From positions 186,001 through 250,000 of the forward strand of contig NZ_FOBV01000002.1 of the NCBI RefSeq assembly GCF_900109935.1: a DNA stretch of 64,000 nucleotides, in the 5' to 3' direction. Positions 54,442-62,705 of this stretch are shown in pieces. How positions within the stretch are numbered: the stretch's first letter is position 1; each line of letters begins with the position of its first letter. A program made the position numbers and the translations under genes. This stretch comes from Chryseobacterium taichungense (GTDB taxonomy: Bacteria; Bacteroidota; Bacteroidia; Flavobacteriales; Weeksellaceae). The notes beneath the pieces are model-generated. The model saw only the letters and a list, made by a program, of their open reading frames with translations. It had not been told where the DNA came from and searched no databases.

Positions 54442-55572
54442 TTATATGATTTTAGCAAATTCTTCTGCAAAAAGTTTTACCTGCAGAGGTCTTTTCTTCT
54501 CGTCTACATCAAGTCTGTTGTAAAAACCGGTTTTTACGATCACCATTTTCTTTTCCGGAATCATAATGATAAACTGCCCTAAAAATCCGTAGAAAAAACG
54601 GTATTTCAGTTGACTTTCATCATCTGCCCATATCGTAAAGCAGAATGCATCGTTTATTTTTGTGGGGGCCAGCATTCTTTCGCAGTAATCCCGGCTGATC
54701 AGCTGTTTTCCTTTCCATTCCCCGTTTTGCATAATAAGCTGCCCCAATTTTGCAAAATCACGTGGAGTTGCATGAATACAACAGAAAGCTTTTTCAACCC
54801 CTTTTTTATCGATACTCCATTTTGCAGGAGATTCCATGCCAAGGGGCTTCCATATTTTTTCTGAAAGGTAGGTGGCAAGATCTTTTTGTGTGGCTTTTCT
54901 TAACGCCAATCCTAAAAGCTGAGCCGCAACACTTTGATATTCGTAATTTTGACCGGGCATTTCTTTACATTCAATTTCAAAAGCCTGTTTTGCAAGATCA
55001 TCAACGAAATATTGTTTTGAATTTTCCGAGAAAGGGTGGTGATATTCTTCTTTCCAATCCAATCCCGCCTGCATCGTCATCAGATGATAAAGAGTGAGGT
55101 GCTTTCCATATCGACTTTTTTTATATTTAGGAAAAATTGACGACAAAAGCTGGTTTTCAGATTGCAAATAACCATCATCAATAGCGCATCCTACCAATAT
55201 GGAAAGAACACCTTTTGCCATTGAAAAAGAATTCATTAATGAAGAAGAATTATGATTTTTCCAATATTCTTCATAAAAAATCTTCTGATCACGAATAACA
55301 ACAAGAGACGATGCACGTGTTTTTTTTAATTCTTTTAAAATTGCTTCGGAAAGTTCAATTGAATTATAATCCGGCGCTTTTTTCCATAGTTCAGGATTTG
55401 AGTTAGCAATGCTACGTGATGAAAATTTATCCACATCATCGCTTGAAGGTGTCACAGGTCCCTTTTTTATATTCAATGCAAAAGCTTTAAATATAAAATT
55501 ATATCCCGAAAGATAAATGACCGCTACTAATGCTGAGGTTGTGACTACAAATGCAGATAAAATTTTCTTCAT
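54442..55572 (-). CDS. Serine hydrolase of the class C beta-lactamase family
   Basis: 376 residues. The N-terminal 35 residues are a membrane anchor or signal (ILSAFVVTTSALVAVIYLSGYNFIF). The active-site motifs are SMAK (S-x-x-K in SFSMAKGVLS), YQS (Y-x-S in YEYQSVAAQLLGLAL) and KTG (VIVKTGFYNR). Such proteins are often esterases or D-aminopeptidases rather than antibiotic beta-lactamases, and the neighbours do not suggest resistance. Located outside the inner membrane. Confidence 0.88.
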   Translation of the reverse strand: MKKILSAFVVTTSALVAVIYLSGYNFIFKAFALNIKKGPVTPSSDDVDKFSSRSIANSNPELWKKAPDYNSIELSEAILKELKKTRASSLVVIRDQKIFYEEYWKNHNSSSLMNSFSMAKGVLSILVGCAIDDGYLQSENQLLSSIFPKYKKSRYGKHLTLYHLMTMQAGLDWKEEYHHPFSENSKQYFVDDLAKQAFEIECKEMPGQNYEYQSVAAQLLGLALRKATQKDLATYLSEKIWKPLGMESPAKWSIDKKGVEKAFCCIHATPRDFAKLGQLIMQNGEWKGKQLISRDYCERMLAPTKINDAFCFTIWADDESQLKYRFFYGFLGQFIIMIPEKKMVIVKTGFYNRLDVDEKKRPLQVKLFAEEFAKII

Positions 55573-55745
55573 AAATATAAAGTGAATACAATCCGTTGAT
55601 TTACTGTACAGATAACTTTTTATCTTTATTCAAAGGTTATGCCGTCACTTTATTAATTATAAATTTAAGTAGATATAAGGCTGAAATGTATAAAATTGGT
55701 ACTATGAATAGATTTATTGAATGTTTAAGCAATAATCGATTATTA

Positions 55746-56024
55746 TTAAGCTATAATTTTTTCAATGTTGGATCTGGCAATTTGTAATGCTTCTTCAGCA
55801 TCCTCAAAAAGGACTTTCATAGATATTTGAAACCCATTCATCATAAAGTAGGTGACTTTATTTTCTGTATCAAAACTCAGGAAAGTTATCTGATTAGCGT
55901 TAATAATTAAAGGATATCCTAAAACCTTTGCACCATCAATAGAATTTGGTTTACTGATTTTGATGATATTTGAGGCTTTAATGTAGATTAGCCCCTCTTT
56001 TGTGGTTTTAATGGTATAAGGCAC
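55746..56024 (-). CDS. Small hypothetical protein
   Basis: 92 residues, MPYTIKTTKEGLIYIKASNIIKISKP..., predicted mixed beta-alpha with a C-terminal helix. I do not recognise it. The composition is normal and the frame is longer than chance in this AT-rich DNA, but there is no other support. It sits between the beta-lactamase-like gene and an AraC regulator. Confidence 0.5.
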   Translation of the reverse strand: MPYTIKTTKEGLIYIKASNIIKISKPNSIDGAKVLGYPLIINANQITFLSFDTENKVTYFMMNGFQISMKVLFEDAEEALQIARSNIEKIIA

Positions 56025-56153
56025 CGGGTGTATTTTTTTTGCTAAAGTACTAAAACATCAGATAAAATGTAGATAATGTGGTATCTAGTGTATATTAAAA
56101 ACTGTTCAAAAATAATGCTTTATGATATCGATTGTGAGATAAAACTGATAACC

Positions 56154-57026
56154 TTAAAGGCTTTTTTGTGTTCTGTAGCTGTTGGGAGACCTATTGTGAG
56201 CAGCCTTGAAATACTTCCCGAAATGTGAATTATCACTAAATCCAAGTTCATATGAAATTTCTGTTACAGATAATGTTGTATGCAGAAGAAGTCTTTCAGC
56301 TTCTAATATTACCCTGTTTTTTATGAATCTTCCTGCGCTTAAAGCCAGCTGTTCTTTGACAAGTGTATTTAAATAATTAGGAGTAAGATTAAGCTTTGCA
56401 GCATATGGTGCTGTCGTTTTGTACTCTTTATAAAATTGATTCACAAGTTCCGAAAATTTTTCTACAACTTCTCTTTTGTGATCAGCAGGCAGATGATGTT
56501 CTTTGATCAGTTTTGAAGCTCTTATGACTCTCAATATGAATATTTTAAGCTGCATACAGATGATTTCCCTGTTAAACATCCTGTTTTTCGAATATTCCTT
56601 TTTGATGTTATATAAATTTTGCCAGAATTCATGTTTAGATGAAGTGCTGAGTTCAATATGCTGAGGCATTTCTGCCAGTGCCGTATCACTTCGGATAAGC
56701 TTATTTCCGGTGTATACATGATTGTAGAAAGATTTGGTAAACAAAACAGCATAACCTTCAGGTTCTGATAGCGGATTAAAATAAAATACCTGATTATAGT
56801 TTAAAAAAAATAAACGGTCTTTTCCCAGTTCATACAGCTGATCATCGATAACCAATGATCCCGATCCTGTTTTAAAAAGAAAAATGGCATAAAAACGGTT
56901 TCGCCAGTGCTTCTGCAGATCGAATCTGCTAAAGAACTCAGTAATAGGCAAAATCAGTAGGTCATTTTTCAAAGGATGAACTTTTTCCAGATGATGCAAT
57001 TGCAGCATTTTAATGTCTTTTTTCAA
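56154..57026 (-). CDS. AraC family transcriptional regulator
   Basis: 290 residues. The N-terminal 170 residues are a cupin-like sensor (FLFKTGSGSLVIDDQLYELGKDRLFFLNYNQVFYF); the C-terminal HTH pair includes TAPYAAKLNLTPNYLNTLVKEQL and LLLHTTLSVTEISYELGFSDNSHFGKYFKAAHNRSPNSYR. A start at the internal ATG 57008 is possible. It follows the racemase operon and may regulate a nearby gene; the target is unknown. Confidence 0.9.
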   Translation of the reverse strand: MKKDIKMLQLHHLEKVHPLKNDLLILPITEFFSRFDLQKHWRNRFYAIFLFKTGSGSLVIDDQLYELGKDRLFFLNYNQVFYFNPLSEPEGYAVLFTKSFYNHVYTGNKLIRSDTALAEMPQHIELSTSSKHEFWQNLYNIKKEYSKNRMFNREIICMQLKIFILRVIRASKLIKEHHLPADHKREVVEKFSELVNQFYKEYKTTAPYAAKLNLTPNYLNTLVKEQLALSAGRFIKNRVILEAERLLLHTTLSVTEISYELGFSDNSHFGKYFKAAHNRSPNSYRTQKSL

Positions 57027-57051
57027 AATATTAAGCTTCTGTGATCCATTA

Positions 57052-57083
57052 AATATAAAAAAAATACCGCAAACTGTTTGCGG
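57052..57083 (-). terminator. Terminator of the USP-GNAT-racemase operon
   Basis: CCGCAAA (57067-57073) pairs perfectly with TTTGCGG (57077-57083) around a three-base loop; on the minus strand a run of T follows. It separates the racemase gene from the AraC gene. Confidence 0.75.
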
Positions 57084-57103
57084 TTTTGAGGTATTGCTTA
57101 GAA

Positions 57104-58216
57104 TTAATTTTCTGACTTTTCGTGTATTTTCTTTATTTTCTGAGTATTTACGACCTTTTTGTCAACATAATCCGAATTCATCGCTCGCAGAACAGCGAGG
57201 TAGCTTACACCAAAGTCAATTTCGTCACCCACTTTTACAAGTTTTTTTTCGTCGATGATATTTAAAATCATCATATCTGAACTTGCTCCGATAACTTCAA
57301 AATCTTCATCAATAGGGTAGACTTGTTTTATGTCAATATCTAGCACACCAAGATCTACTATAGCTCTGAGAGAAGTTTTGTCTTTGTCTTTCTGGTTATA
57401 CTCCGGACTGTCTCCCGTAAGATTTTTGCCGACTTTTCCGGTAGGAATCATGGGCTTCTCTATCACTTCAATGACTTCAGCAGTTAATTTAAAGACATCA
57501 CGATGCATCCCGTTAATGAAAGTATCGTTAAAAACATCGGTTCCGAAAAAAAGACTTTCGCCGATCCGGAAATGATTGATTCCCTCAGGAACATTACCGT
57601 CTTTCAGCAATGGAATTGTCACCGAAGATCCGGCGCTGATATAAGGAATTTTCTTTTGAAAATGGCGTTCAGCATCCCGTCTGTACTTCAGGAGAGTATT
57701 GAGCTTCCCTCGGTCCGGCAGAATTCCGTTGAGACATTTCAGATTGGTTCCGATTCCGGAAACTTCAATATTGGGGAGTTTTATGACTTCAGCATAAAAA
57801 TCAATCAGAGAATCAGCCATGATCCCTTCACGAAGTTCACCCATTTCTATCATAATGACAATACGGTGAATTTTTTGCTGCTTAAAAGCTTCTTCTGATA
57901 AAGCTTTTATCGTTTCAAGCTGAGAATTAAAACTTACATCAGCATATTTTACAATGCTTGCCGCTAGACGTTTTGCAGGAGGTTTTATATAAACCGTTTT
58001 GGTTTCCGGTGAAAGTTCTTTGATTTTTTTAAGATTGCTGAGACGGGAATCGCAGATATCCTTATCAACCACGGATAACAGATTTTTTAAAAATGTTTCA
58101 TTTCCGCAGAGGAGTTTGGCAACGACTGCCCATTCTATTTCGTGTCTATTAAAAAGATGATTTAAAAAATTATAGTTATGAGTTAGTTTTTGGGTATTTA
58201 AAGTTATATAAGACAT
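57104..58216 (-). CDS. Alanine/ornithine racemase family PLP enzyme
   Basis: 370 residues of the fold-type III alanine racemase-like family. The PLP lysine is in WAVVAKLLCGNETFLKNLL; the phosphate-binding and second-catalytic regions follow (GIGTNLKCLNGILPD, SAGSSVTIPLL). The N-terminus (SYITLNTQKLTHNYNFL) is typical of ornithine racemase/YhfX-like proteins. It probably racemises ornithine or another basic amino acid, not alanine for peptidoglycan; the substrate is inferred. It starts one base after the GNAT stop. Confidence 0.8.
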   Translation of the reverse strand: MSYITLNTQKLTHNYNFLNHLFNRHEIEWAVVAKLLCGNETFLKNLLSVVDKDICDSRLSNLKKIKELSPETKTVYIKPPAKRLAASIVKYADVSFNSQLETIKALSEEAFKQQKIHRIVIMIEMGELREGIMADSLIDFYAEVIKLPNIEVSGIGTNLKCLNGILPDRGKLNTLLKYRRDAERHFQKKIPYISAGSSVTIPLLKDGNVPEGINHFRIGESLFFGTDVFNDTFINGMHRDVFKLTAEVIEVIEKPMIPTGKVGKNLTGDSPEYNQKDKDKTSLRAIVDLGVLDIDIKQVYPIDEDFEVIGASSDMMILNIIDEKKLVKVGDEIDFGVSYLAVLRAMNSDYVDKKVVNTQKIKKIHEKSEN

Positions 58217-58217
58217 G

Positions 58218-58664
58218 TTATTTTTTTAATCGCATTTCGAGATATTTGGTTTTGAATCCCAATTTTTCATAAAGATGTCGGGCGGGATTTTCGTTTTCAC
58301 AGTGGAGTGCGATATCTCCTTCTGTGTTTTCTATTACTTTTTCGAGTATTCTTTTTCCGATTCCCTGGCCTCTGGTCTGTTTATCTGTGGCAATATAAAC
58401 AAGAATGTTTTCCGGAATATATCCGCTCATTCCTGTTTTATTGACTACGCAAACTCCCTTCAGTTGTTCTGTCGATTGATCTTTAGCCATTATAATGAGG
58501 CCGCCAGGCTTATTTTCTTTGCCTAAAGCATAATGTATTGCCTTTGTAATATCTGCCTGTGAATCTCCATATTGTTCAAGATGTTCAAAAAGAAATCCGG
58601 AAATTTTATTAATATCAGTTGTTTCATTTAATTGTTGTGGTTTGTATATTTCTAGTGTTGTCAT
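58218..58664 (-). CDS. GNAT family N-acetyltransferase
   Basis: 148 residues from ATG 58664. An upstream ATG at 58703 would add 13 residues and overlap the universal stress protein gene by 29 bases, so I prefer the internal start. The acetyl-CoA-binding motif is TRGQGIGKRILEKVIE (R-x-x-G-x-G/A), followed by ALHCENENPARHLYEKLGFKTKYLEM. The substrate is unknown; the position between a USP and a racemase suggests amino-acid-related acetylation. Confidence 0.88.
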   Translation of the reverse strand: MTTLEIYKPQQLNETTDINKISGFLFEHLEQYGDSQADITKAIHYALGKENKPGGLIIMAKDQSTEQLKGVCVVNKTGMSGYIPENILVYIATDKQTRGQGIGKRILEKVIENTEGDIALHCENENPARHLYEKLGFKTKYLEMRLKK

Positions 58665-58674
58665 CTGTTTGTTA

Positions 58675-59583
58675 TTATCCAGGAAAGGGTAGGGTAATAT
58701 CATAGCCTGTTGGCTCGGGACCTGGATTTATTGCTTCGCCATCCTTAAAAAATAATAAAGGGACGGACGTATTATTAATAATCTGTTTAAAAAAATTCTC
58801 TGAAAAAAATGATTTCCAGCCTTCTTCATCCTGATAATTCAGAATAATGAGGTCAAATTCGGCATCTTTGGAAGCTTTTGAGATTTCCACTGCTTTGTCA
58901 TTGCTCACAACGAAAGATGCGTAATGTTCTTGCTCATCTCCCTTTAAAGACTCTCTTATTTTTATAAAAGCTTTTCGGATATCACGGAAATGCTCATCTC
59001 CTGAAATCCCAAGTAAACCTATAAATCCGTTATTTTTTTCGGCAATAAGCTTAGAAATTTCAAGTTTTTCATCAAGCTTTTCGAGAACTCTTATGGGGAC
59101 TAAGATTTTTTCAAACTTATATTGATAAGAATCTTCCGGCATCATGAGGACGGAACATTTAATTCCCGTGAGTATCTGGTAGGAGGATGAACCTAAAATA
59201 AATTCACGAAGTCCCTGTTTTCCGGCTGTTCCGGTAATGACGATGTCGACGGATTCAGAATCAATAATTTTGTTAATGCTGTTTACAATATGATCGTTGC
59301 CTATGATTTTATGAAAGGTAATGTCACTGTACATTTTTTGCAGATGCTCTCTCATGAGTTCAAGAGTGTTTTCTGCTTCTTTATAATGTTTACTTACGGT
59401 GTCTTCTCCTACCAACTGCCTCCCTGTTCTGTCAATAATATAGAAGTTCATTAGGTTATGGAACAGAATGACGCGTGCATTATGTCTTCTGGCCATGTGA
59501 GCAGCGAGCGTTGTGGCGCTATCTGTTTTTTCTGTAAAATCTACAGCAACAAGTATTGTTTTTATTTTGGTATGTTTTTCCAT
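58675..59583 (-). CDS. Tandem universal stress protein
   Basis: 302 residues with two UspA-like domains. The first has ILVAVDFTEKTDSATTLAAHMARRHNARVILFHN, then IVITGTAGKQGLREFILGSSSYQILTGIKCSVLMMP with the nucleotide-binding G-x2-G-x9-G-S pattern. The second (about 160-302) starts KILVPIRVLEKLDEKLEISKL and lacks a clear nucleotide motif. It functions in stress responses in the cytoplasm. First gene of the operon; the GNAT gene starts 10 bases after its stop. Confidence 0.88.
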   Translation of the reverse strand: MEKHTKIKTILVAVDFTEKTDSATTLAAHMARRHNARVILFHNLMNFYIIDRTGRQLVGEDTVSKHYKEAENTLELMREHLQKMYSDITFHKIIGNDHIVNSINKIIDSESVDIVITGTAGKQGLREFILGSSSYQILTGIKCSVLMMPEDSYQYKFEKILVPIRVLEKLDEKLEISKLIAEKNNGFIGLLGISGDEHFRDIRKAFIKIRESLKGDEQEHYASFVVSNDKAVEISKASKDAEFDLIILNYQDEEGWKSFFSENFFKQIINNTSVPLLFFKDGEAINPGPEPTGYDITLPFPG

Positions 59584-60210
59584 ATCATTGTGATTAAGAA
59601 TACAAAATTAGTGAGAAGTAAGATTTTTTTACATCATAAATCATCTGTATTATGGTATATTTTACTTTTATTCTTATTTAAAATTGAATTTATATACCAC
59701 TTTTTTAAATTTTTTAAAATTTTTTTTTCTTTCAAAACGTAATTATTTCTTTAAATTTTATCTTTTCATTGTCTAAATTGATGTATAACAAAATATTTTT
59801 ATTTAAAATTTTCATTTTATATTATCATTATATAAAAGTGGAGTTATTTGATTTTAAGTCTATTGCAGTTATTTGAGAATTAATTAAAATTATATTATTT
59901 AATATATTGAAAATCAATTATTTATGTAATTTATTTCATTTTATGTTATTAAAAATACTTCTCAAATATTTGAATTATTTTTTTTCAAAATTTTGATTAA
60001 TGTATAATAAAATCTATTTTTTATTCTTTATTTTTTCTAAAATCTGAATTTATTTTAGTAAATTTGAATTCAATAAAAGGTGATATAAAAGTCCAGAAAA
60101 GTATTTTTTATGTCTTTTTAGTATAGGAAATAAGAAGTAATTATTTTATTTTTACTATTCTAAAATTTAAAAACTAAAACTTATCTAATTAGATATAAAT
60201 TTTTTTTATT
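59584..60210. other. Extremely AT-rich gene-free stretch upstream of the 60-62.6 kb islet
   Basis: Over 600 bases of almost pure A and T with long T-runs and no reading frame. It holds the divergent promoters of the stress-protein operon and of the lipoprotein operon. A perfect palindrome TATCTAATTAGATA (60182-60195) lies 15 bases before the lipoprotein start and may be an operator. The base composition differs clearly from the adjacent coding DNA. Confidence 0.55.
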
Positions 60211-60501
60211 ATGAGCATAAAACTATTATTATCCGGAGTCTTATTATTATCACTTTTAGCAGCTTGTTCGGATAGGAATGAAGAAACAGATTCCCTACCT
60301 GAACAAACTAAAAGTTCCAAAGTTTTCGGAAAATTAAACAAAGAGGATGACGGAACAACAGCCAAAGTAGTAGTGGATTCAACTAAAACCAAGGAAATTA
60401 TTAATGCAACACAAGGAATCTCAACCGAACTTCCCACAGAACAAGGAGGGAACAATTCAGGAGAAACAATTGATCCGACAAAACCGGACAGGCCTAAGTA
60501 A
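60211..60501 (+). CDS. Small lipoprotein
   Basis: 96 residues. The N-terminal signal is MSIKLLLSGVLLLSLLAACSDRNEE, with the lipobox LAAC and Cys19 as the lipidated residue; the rest is short, charged and without predicted structure. It is anchored in a membrane. It heads a three-gene run with a membrane protein and a small protein, overlapping the next gene. Function unknown. Confidence 0.75.
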   Translation: MSIKLLLSGVLLLSLLAACSDRNEETDSLPEQTKSSKVFGKLNKEDDGTTAKVVVDSTKTKEIINATQGISTELPTEQGGNNSGETIDPTKPDRPK

Positions 60502-60967
60502 GCTCATTATTGAGATAACAGCGTCTGTTTTTGTCATTGTATCTGCTATATTGCCATTTCTAAACAATATAGTAGGTTATTTTATGGACGTTACTGTGCA
60601 GCTTGATAATAACGCCGGTGTAAGAAGCCTTGATTTAGATTCCGCGATCTATTTTTTGTCGATACCGGTTTGCATGATACTGTTGGCGTTGGGCGGATTG
60701 TTCAGAGCTAACAGATTTACATTTTATGCCGCATTAATATCCGGATATTTTCACCTGAGTACTTACGTGAAATTTGTTTTTTTCAATCAAAACAAAATTT
60801 CCGCTATTGCAGACCTTGCCATTGTAAGTCTGCTTCTCGTGATTATTGTCTTGGTATTTATGCTGGACAGGTACTACAGAAAAATTTATCTTCTGGATAA
60901 ATTTAACAACAGTACATTAGAAAGATTTTCTTCCATATTATTTAAACGATTAGGTAAACATGAGTAG
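60470..60967 (+). CDS. Small membrane protein
   Basis: 165 residues from TTG 60470, preceded by AGGAG at a normal distance; an ATG at 60404 is an alternative but overlaps the lipoprotein by 98 bases. Hydrophobic segments: IIEITASVFVIVSAILPFLNNIVGYFM, AIYFLSIPVCMILLALGGLF and AIADLAIVSLLLVIIVLVFML. Not a known family. It lies between the lipoprotein and a small soluble protein, overlapping both, so the three are probably translated together; an export-linked or immunity-type unit is a guess. Confidence 0.6.
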   Translation: MIRQNRTGLSKLIIEITASVFVIVSAILPFLNNIVGYFMDVTVQLDNNAGVRSLDLDSAIYFLSIPVCMILLALGGLFRANRFTFYAALISGYFHLSTYVKFVFFNQNKISAIADLAIVSLLLVIIVLVFMLDRYYRKIYLLDKFNNSTLERFSSILFKRLGKHE

Positions 60968-61217
60968 TCATAGAGATAGATTAAAGATTCTTGTTGCTCT
61001 TTCGGATAAACTATGGGAAGATTACGACAATGCGGTAATATCTGAAGAGGAGTATATTCAAAAAATGAATCTGGTAAAGAAAGAAATTAACAACGGATTT
61101 ATCAAAACCCTGGAAGATCTGGAAGTGTTCACTAACGAGCTCGGGTATTTGGTTATGTCTGTTCCAACCAAAAGTTTTATCTATGGTTCGGAAAAGATTA
61201 TAATTAATAAAAACTGA
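60960..61217 (+). CDS. Small hypothetical protein
   Basis: 85 residues, MSSHRDRLKILVALSDKLWEDYDNAVISEEEYIQKMNLVKKEINN..., mostly helical and charged, with no signal. It begins inside the end of the membrane protein gene (8-base overlap), so it is translationally coupled. Not recognised. Its stop is one base from the stop of the convergent HTH gene. Confidence 0.6.
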   Translation: MSSHRDRLKILVALSDKLWEDYDNAVISEEEYIQKMNLVKKEINNGFIKTLEDLEVFTNELGYLVMSVPTKSFIYGSEKIIINKN

Positions 61218-61218
61218 T

Positions 61219-61680
61219 TTACTTAGTTGCTTTCATTTCTGAAAGGATTTCATTGAGCATTTTGTTTTGTTCTGAAATAGCTTTACTGTATTGCTTTTCA
61301 AGTTTAGTGATTTGACTTTGCAAAAACATCAGACTTTTGTCCTGAGTATTATATTGGGCAAAAAGGTTAGCAAGCAAATCTCCAATTTTATCATTAATAT
61401 CACTAGTATAAAGATCATCATTTTGATGGTCTTTTTTGTTGTTGTCTACTTCCGTCGACAATTCTCCTTCACCAGTGATTAGCCAAACAACATTATCATT
61501 TAGTTCAGGATATACTTTTAGAATCCTGGCAAGTTTGTCTACCCCAAGGTCACTTTTCAAACCAACACCTTTAAAATTTGATGCGGATATTCCGGTTTCT
61601 CGGTAAAAAGATTCTTTCTTAATGCCGTTTTTTTCTAGAAAAATTAAAATTCTTTCCTTTGTAGTCTGAATTTTGTCCAT
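61219..61680 (-). CDS. HTH (Cro/CI-like) transcriptional repressor-like protein
   Basis: 153 residues from ATG 61680; an upstream ATG at 61731 would lie before the promoter box, so it is unlikely. The N-terminal HTH is RILIFLEKNGIKKESFYRETGISASNFKGVGL, followed by VDKLARILKVYPELNDNVVWLITGEGE, as in phage-type repressors of Bacteroidota. The C-terminal part (about 95-150) is a predicted coiled coil that may oligomerise. It diverges from the DUF6876-like genes across a perfectly palindromic promoter (61710-61725), so it may repress both itself and them. Confidence 0.8.
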   Translation of the reverse strand: MDKIQTTKERILIFLEKNGIKKESFYRETGISASNFKGVGLKSDLGVDKLARILKVYPELNDNVVWLITGEGELSTEVDNNKKDHQNDDLYTSDINDKIGDLLANLFAQYNTQDKSLMFLQSQITKLEKQYSKAISEQNKMLNEILSEMKATK

Positions 61681-61709
61681 AATTATTTTTATATAGTCGG
61701 AATTTAGTC

Positions 61710-61725
61710 TATATTTGCAAATATA
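61710..61725. promoter_or_regulatory. Perfect 16-base palindrome with a -7 box on each strand
   Basis: TATATTTGCAAATATA is its own reverse complement. Both halves match TAnnTTTG, so each strand has a -7 box facing outward: one for the HTH gene (ATG at 61680, about 30 bases away), one for the gene at 61753 (28 bases away). A protein that binds this palindrome would shut both promoters at once. The HTH protein is the likely binder. Confidence 0.65.
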
Positions 61726-61752
61726 AAACAAAATTATAGAATATTAGTATAA

Positions 61753-62184
61753 ATGAAAAATTATATGCAATCGGCAAATGACTATTATCGTCATTTTATA
61801 CAGCCTAAAGATTTTGTTGAGTTTTATTCAGGGTTTTTTCTTTCAGAAGGACTTTTTAAAATTTCTATTGAAGAAAATTGTTCATGGCTATTACAGATTA
61901 TTTGTTTTCAGTCTAAAACATCAGAAACAGAGCTTTTTGAATTCTGGACCCTGCAAAGAAAGGAAGGTTTAGAATATGTGCTGCAATGTTAAAACAGCCA
62001 AGGTGATATAATTTTTGATAAGCCTTTTGTTTCTCCTGACTTTTTATTTAATGAAATCATTATCTGGAAGATAGGTAATTATCTCTTGCTGCCGAGTGAA
62101 TATAATGAATTTATGAAGCATATTAAAAATGAGATGGGTACAGAACCTAATCCAAATAGTGATATAAGAACAGAAATGAATTAA
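61753..62184 (+). pseudogene. DUF6876-like gene with in-frame stop, first paralogue
   Basis: The frame starting at 61753 has a TAA at 61990-61992, giving a 79-residue product ending YVLQC. The same frame continues without shift for 64 codons to 62184 (NSQGDIIFDKPFVSPDFLFNEIIIWKIGNYLLLPSEYN...). The continuation aligns with the second half of the gene at 62206 (YCTDEEGNVLTEINDISINFFFDDLFLLVKKNLLCLPIES), and the stop replaces the Thr of YCTD. So this is a full-length paralogue of about 143 residues with a nonsense mutation. WLLQIICFQS...FEFWTLQRKEG and LLLPSEY fit my memory of DUF6876. It could still be expressed as a short protein; function unknown. Confidence 0.65.
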
Positions 62185-62205
62185 AAACCTTTATAAACTA
62201 ATCTC

Positions 62206-62583
62206 ATGAGTATTATTAGACGTAACAAAAAAAGAAACTCTGCAAATACCCTTTACGATGCGTATAAAGCAGTTGAAGACCTTTACGATTACAAGGAAGG
62301 TTATAAGTTATCAAAAGGAATTTTCGATATATCCAATGAAGAAGACTGTAAGTGGCTATTGGAAATCATCTTAAATGAGCAATCAAGCCTATACTGTGAA
62401 TTTCAGTATTGGCATCTTAAAAGAGTAGAAGGCAGTACTTTCATGCTTTACTGTACAGATGAAGAAGGAAATGTCCTTACAGAAATCAATGATATTTCCA
62501 TCAATTTTTTCTTTGATGATCTATTCTTGTTAGTCAAGAAAAATCTTCTATGCCTGCCTATTGAATCCAAAATGTACGCATAG
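62206..62583 (+). CDS. DUF6876-like protein, second paralogue
   Basis: 125 residues. KLSKGIFDISNEEDCKWLLEIILNEQSSLYCEFQYWHLKRVEG matches the intact half of the first paralogue, and LLCLPIES matches its LLLPSEY. The family occurs as small proteins near mobile and repressor-type genes in Bacteroidota; function unknown. It starts 21 bases after the first paralogue's frame ends and is followed by a terminator. Confidence 0.65.
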   Translation: MSIIRRNKKRNSANTLYDAYKAVEDLYDYKEGYKLSKGIFDISNEEDCKWLLEIILNEQSSLYCEFQYWHLKRVEGSTFMLYCTDEEGNVLTEINDISINFFFDDLFLLVKKNLLCLPIESKMYA

Positions 62584-62610
62584 AAAATCTATCATATATT
62601 AATATTTTTG

Positions 62611-62654
62611 GTTAAGTGCTGATTCAGATTTATTGAATAAAGCACTTAACTTTT
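62611..62654 (+). terminator. Terminator after the DUF6876-like genes
   Basis: GTTAAGTGCT (62611-62620) pairs perfectly with AGCACTTAAC (62641-62650), with a 20-base loop that can pair further, and is followed by TTTT. It closes the islet on the right. Confidence 0.6.
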
Positions 62655-62705
62655 CATTTGTATCAGCCGAAAAATAGCCTGCAATAATTGTTATTGCTCA
62701 ACAGT

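Noticed and set aside
54442-55572. Antibiotic beta-lactamase gene
   Set aside because: The motifs are those of the wide class C serine hydrolase family with a membrane anchor; nothing points to resistance.
60404-60469. ATG 60404 as the start of the membrane protein
   Set aside because: It would overlap the lipoprotein by 98 bases and add a polar tail; TTG 60470 has a good AGGAG. Not settled.
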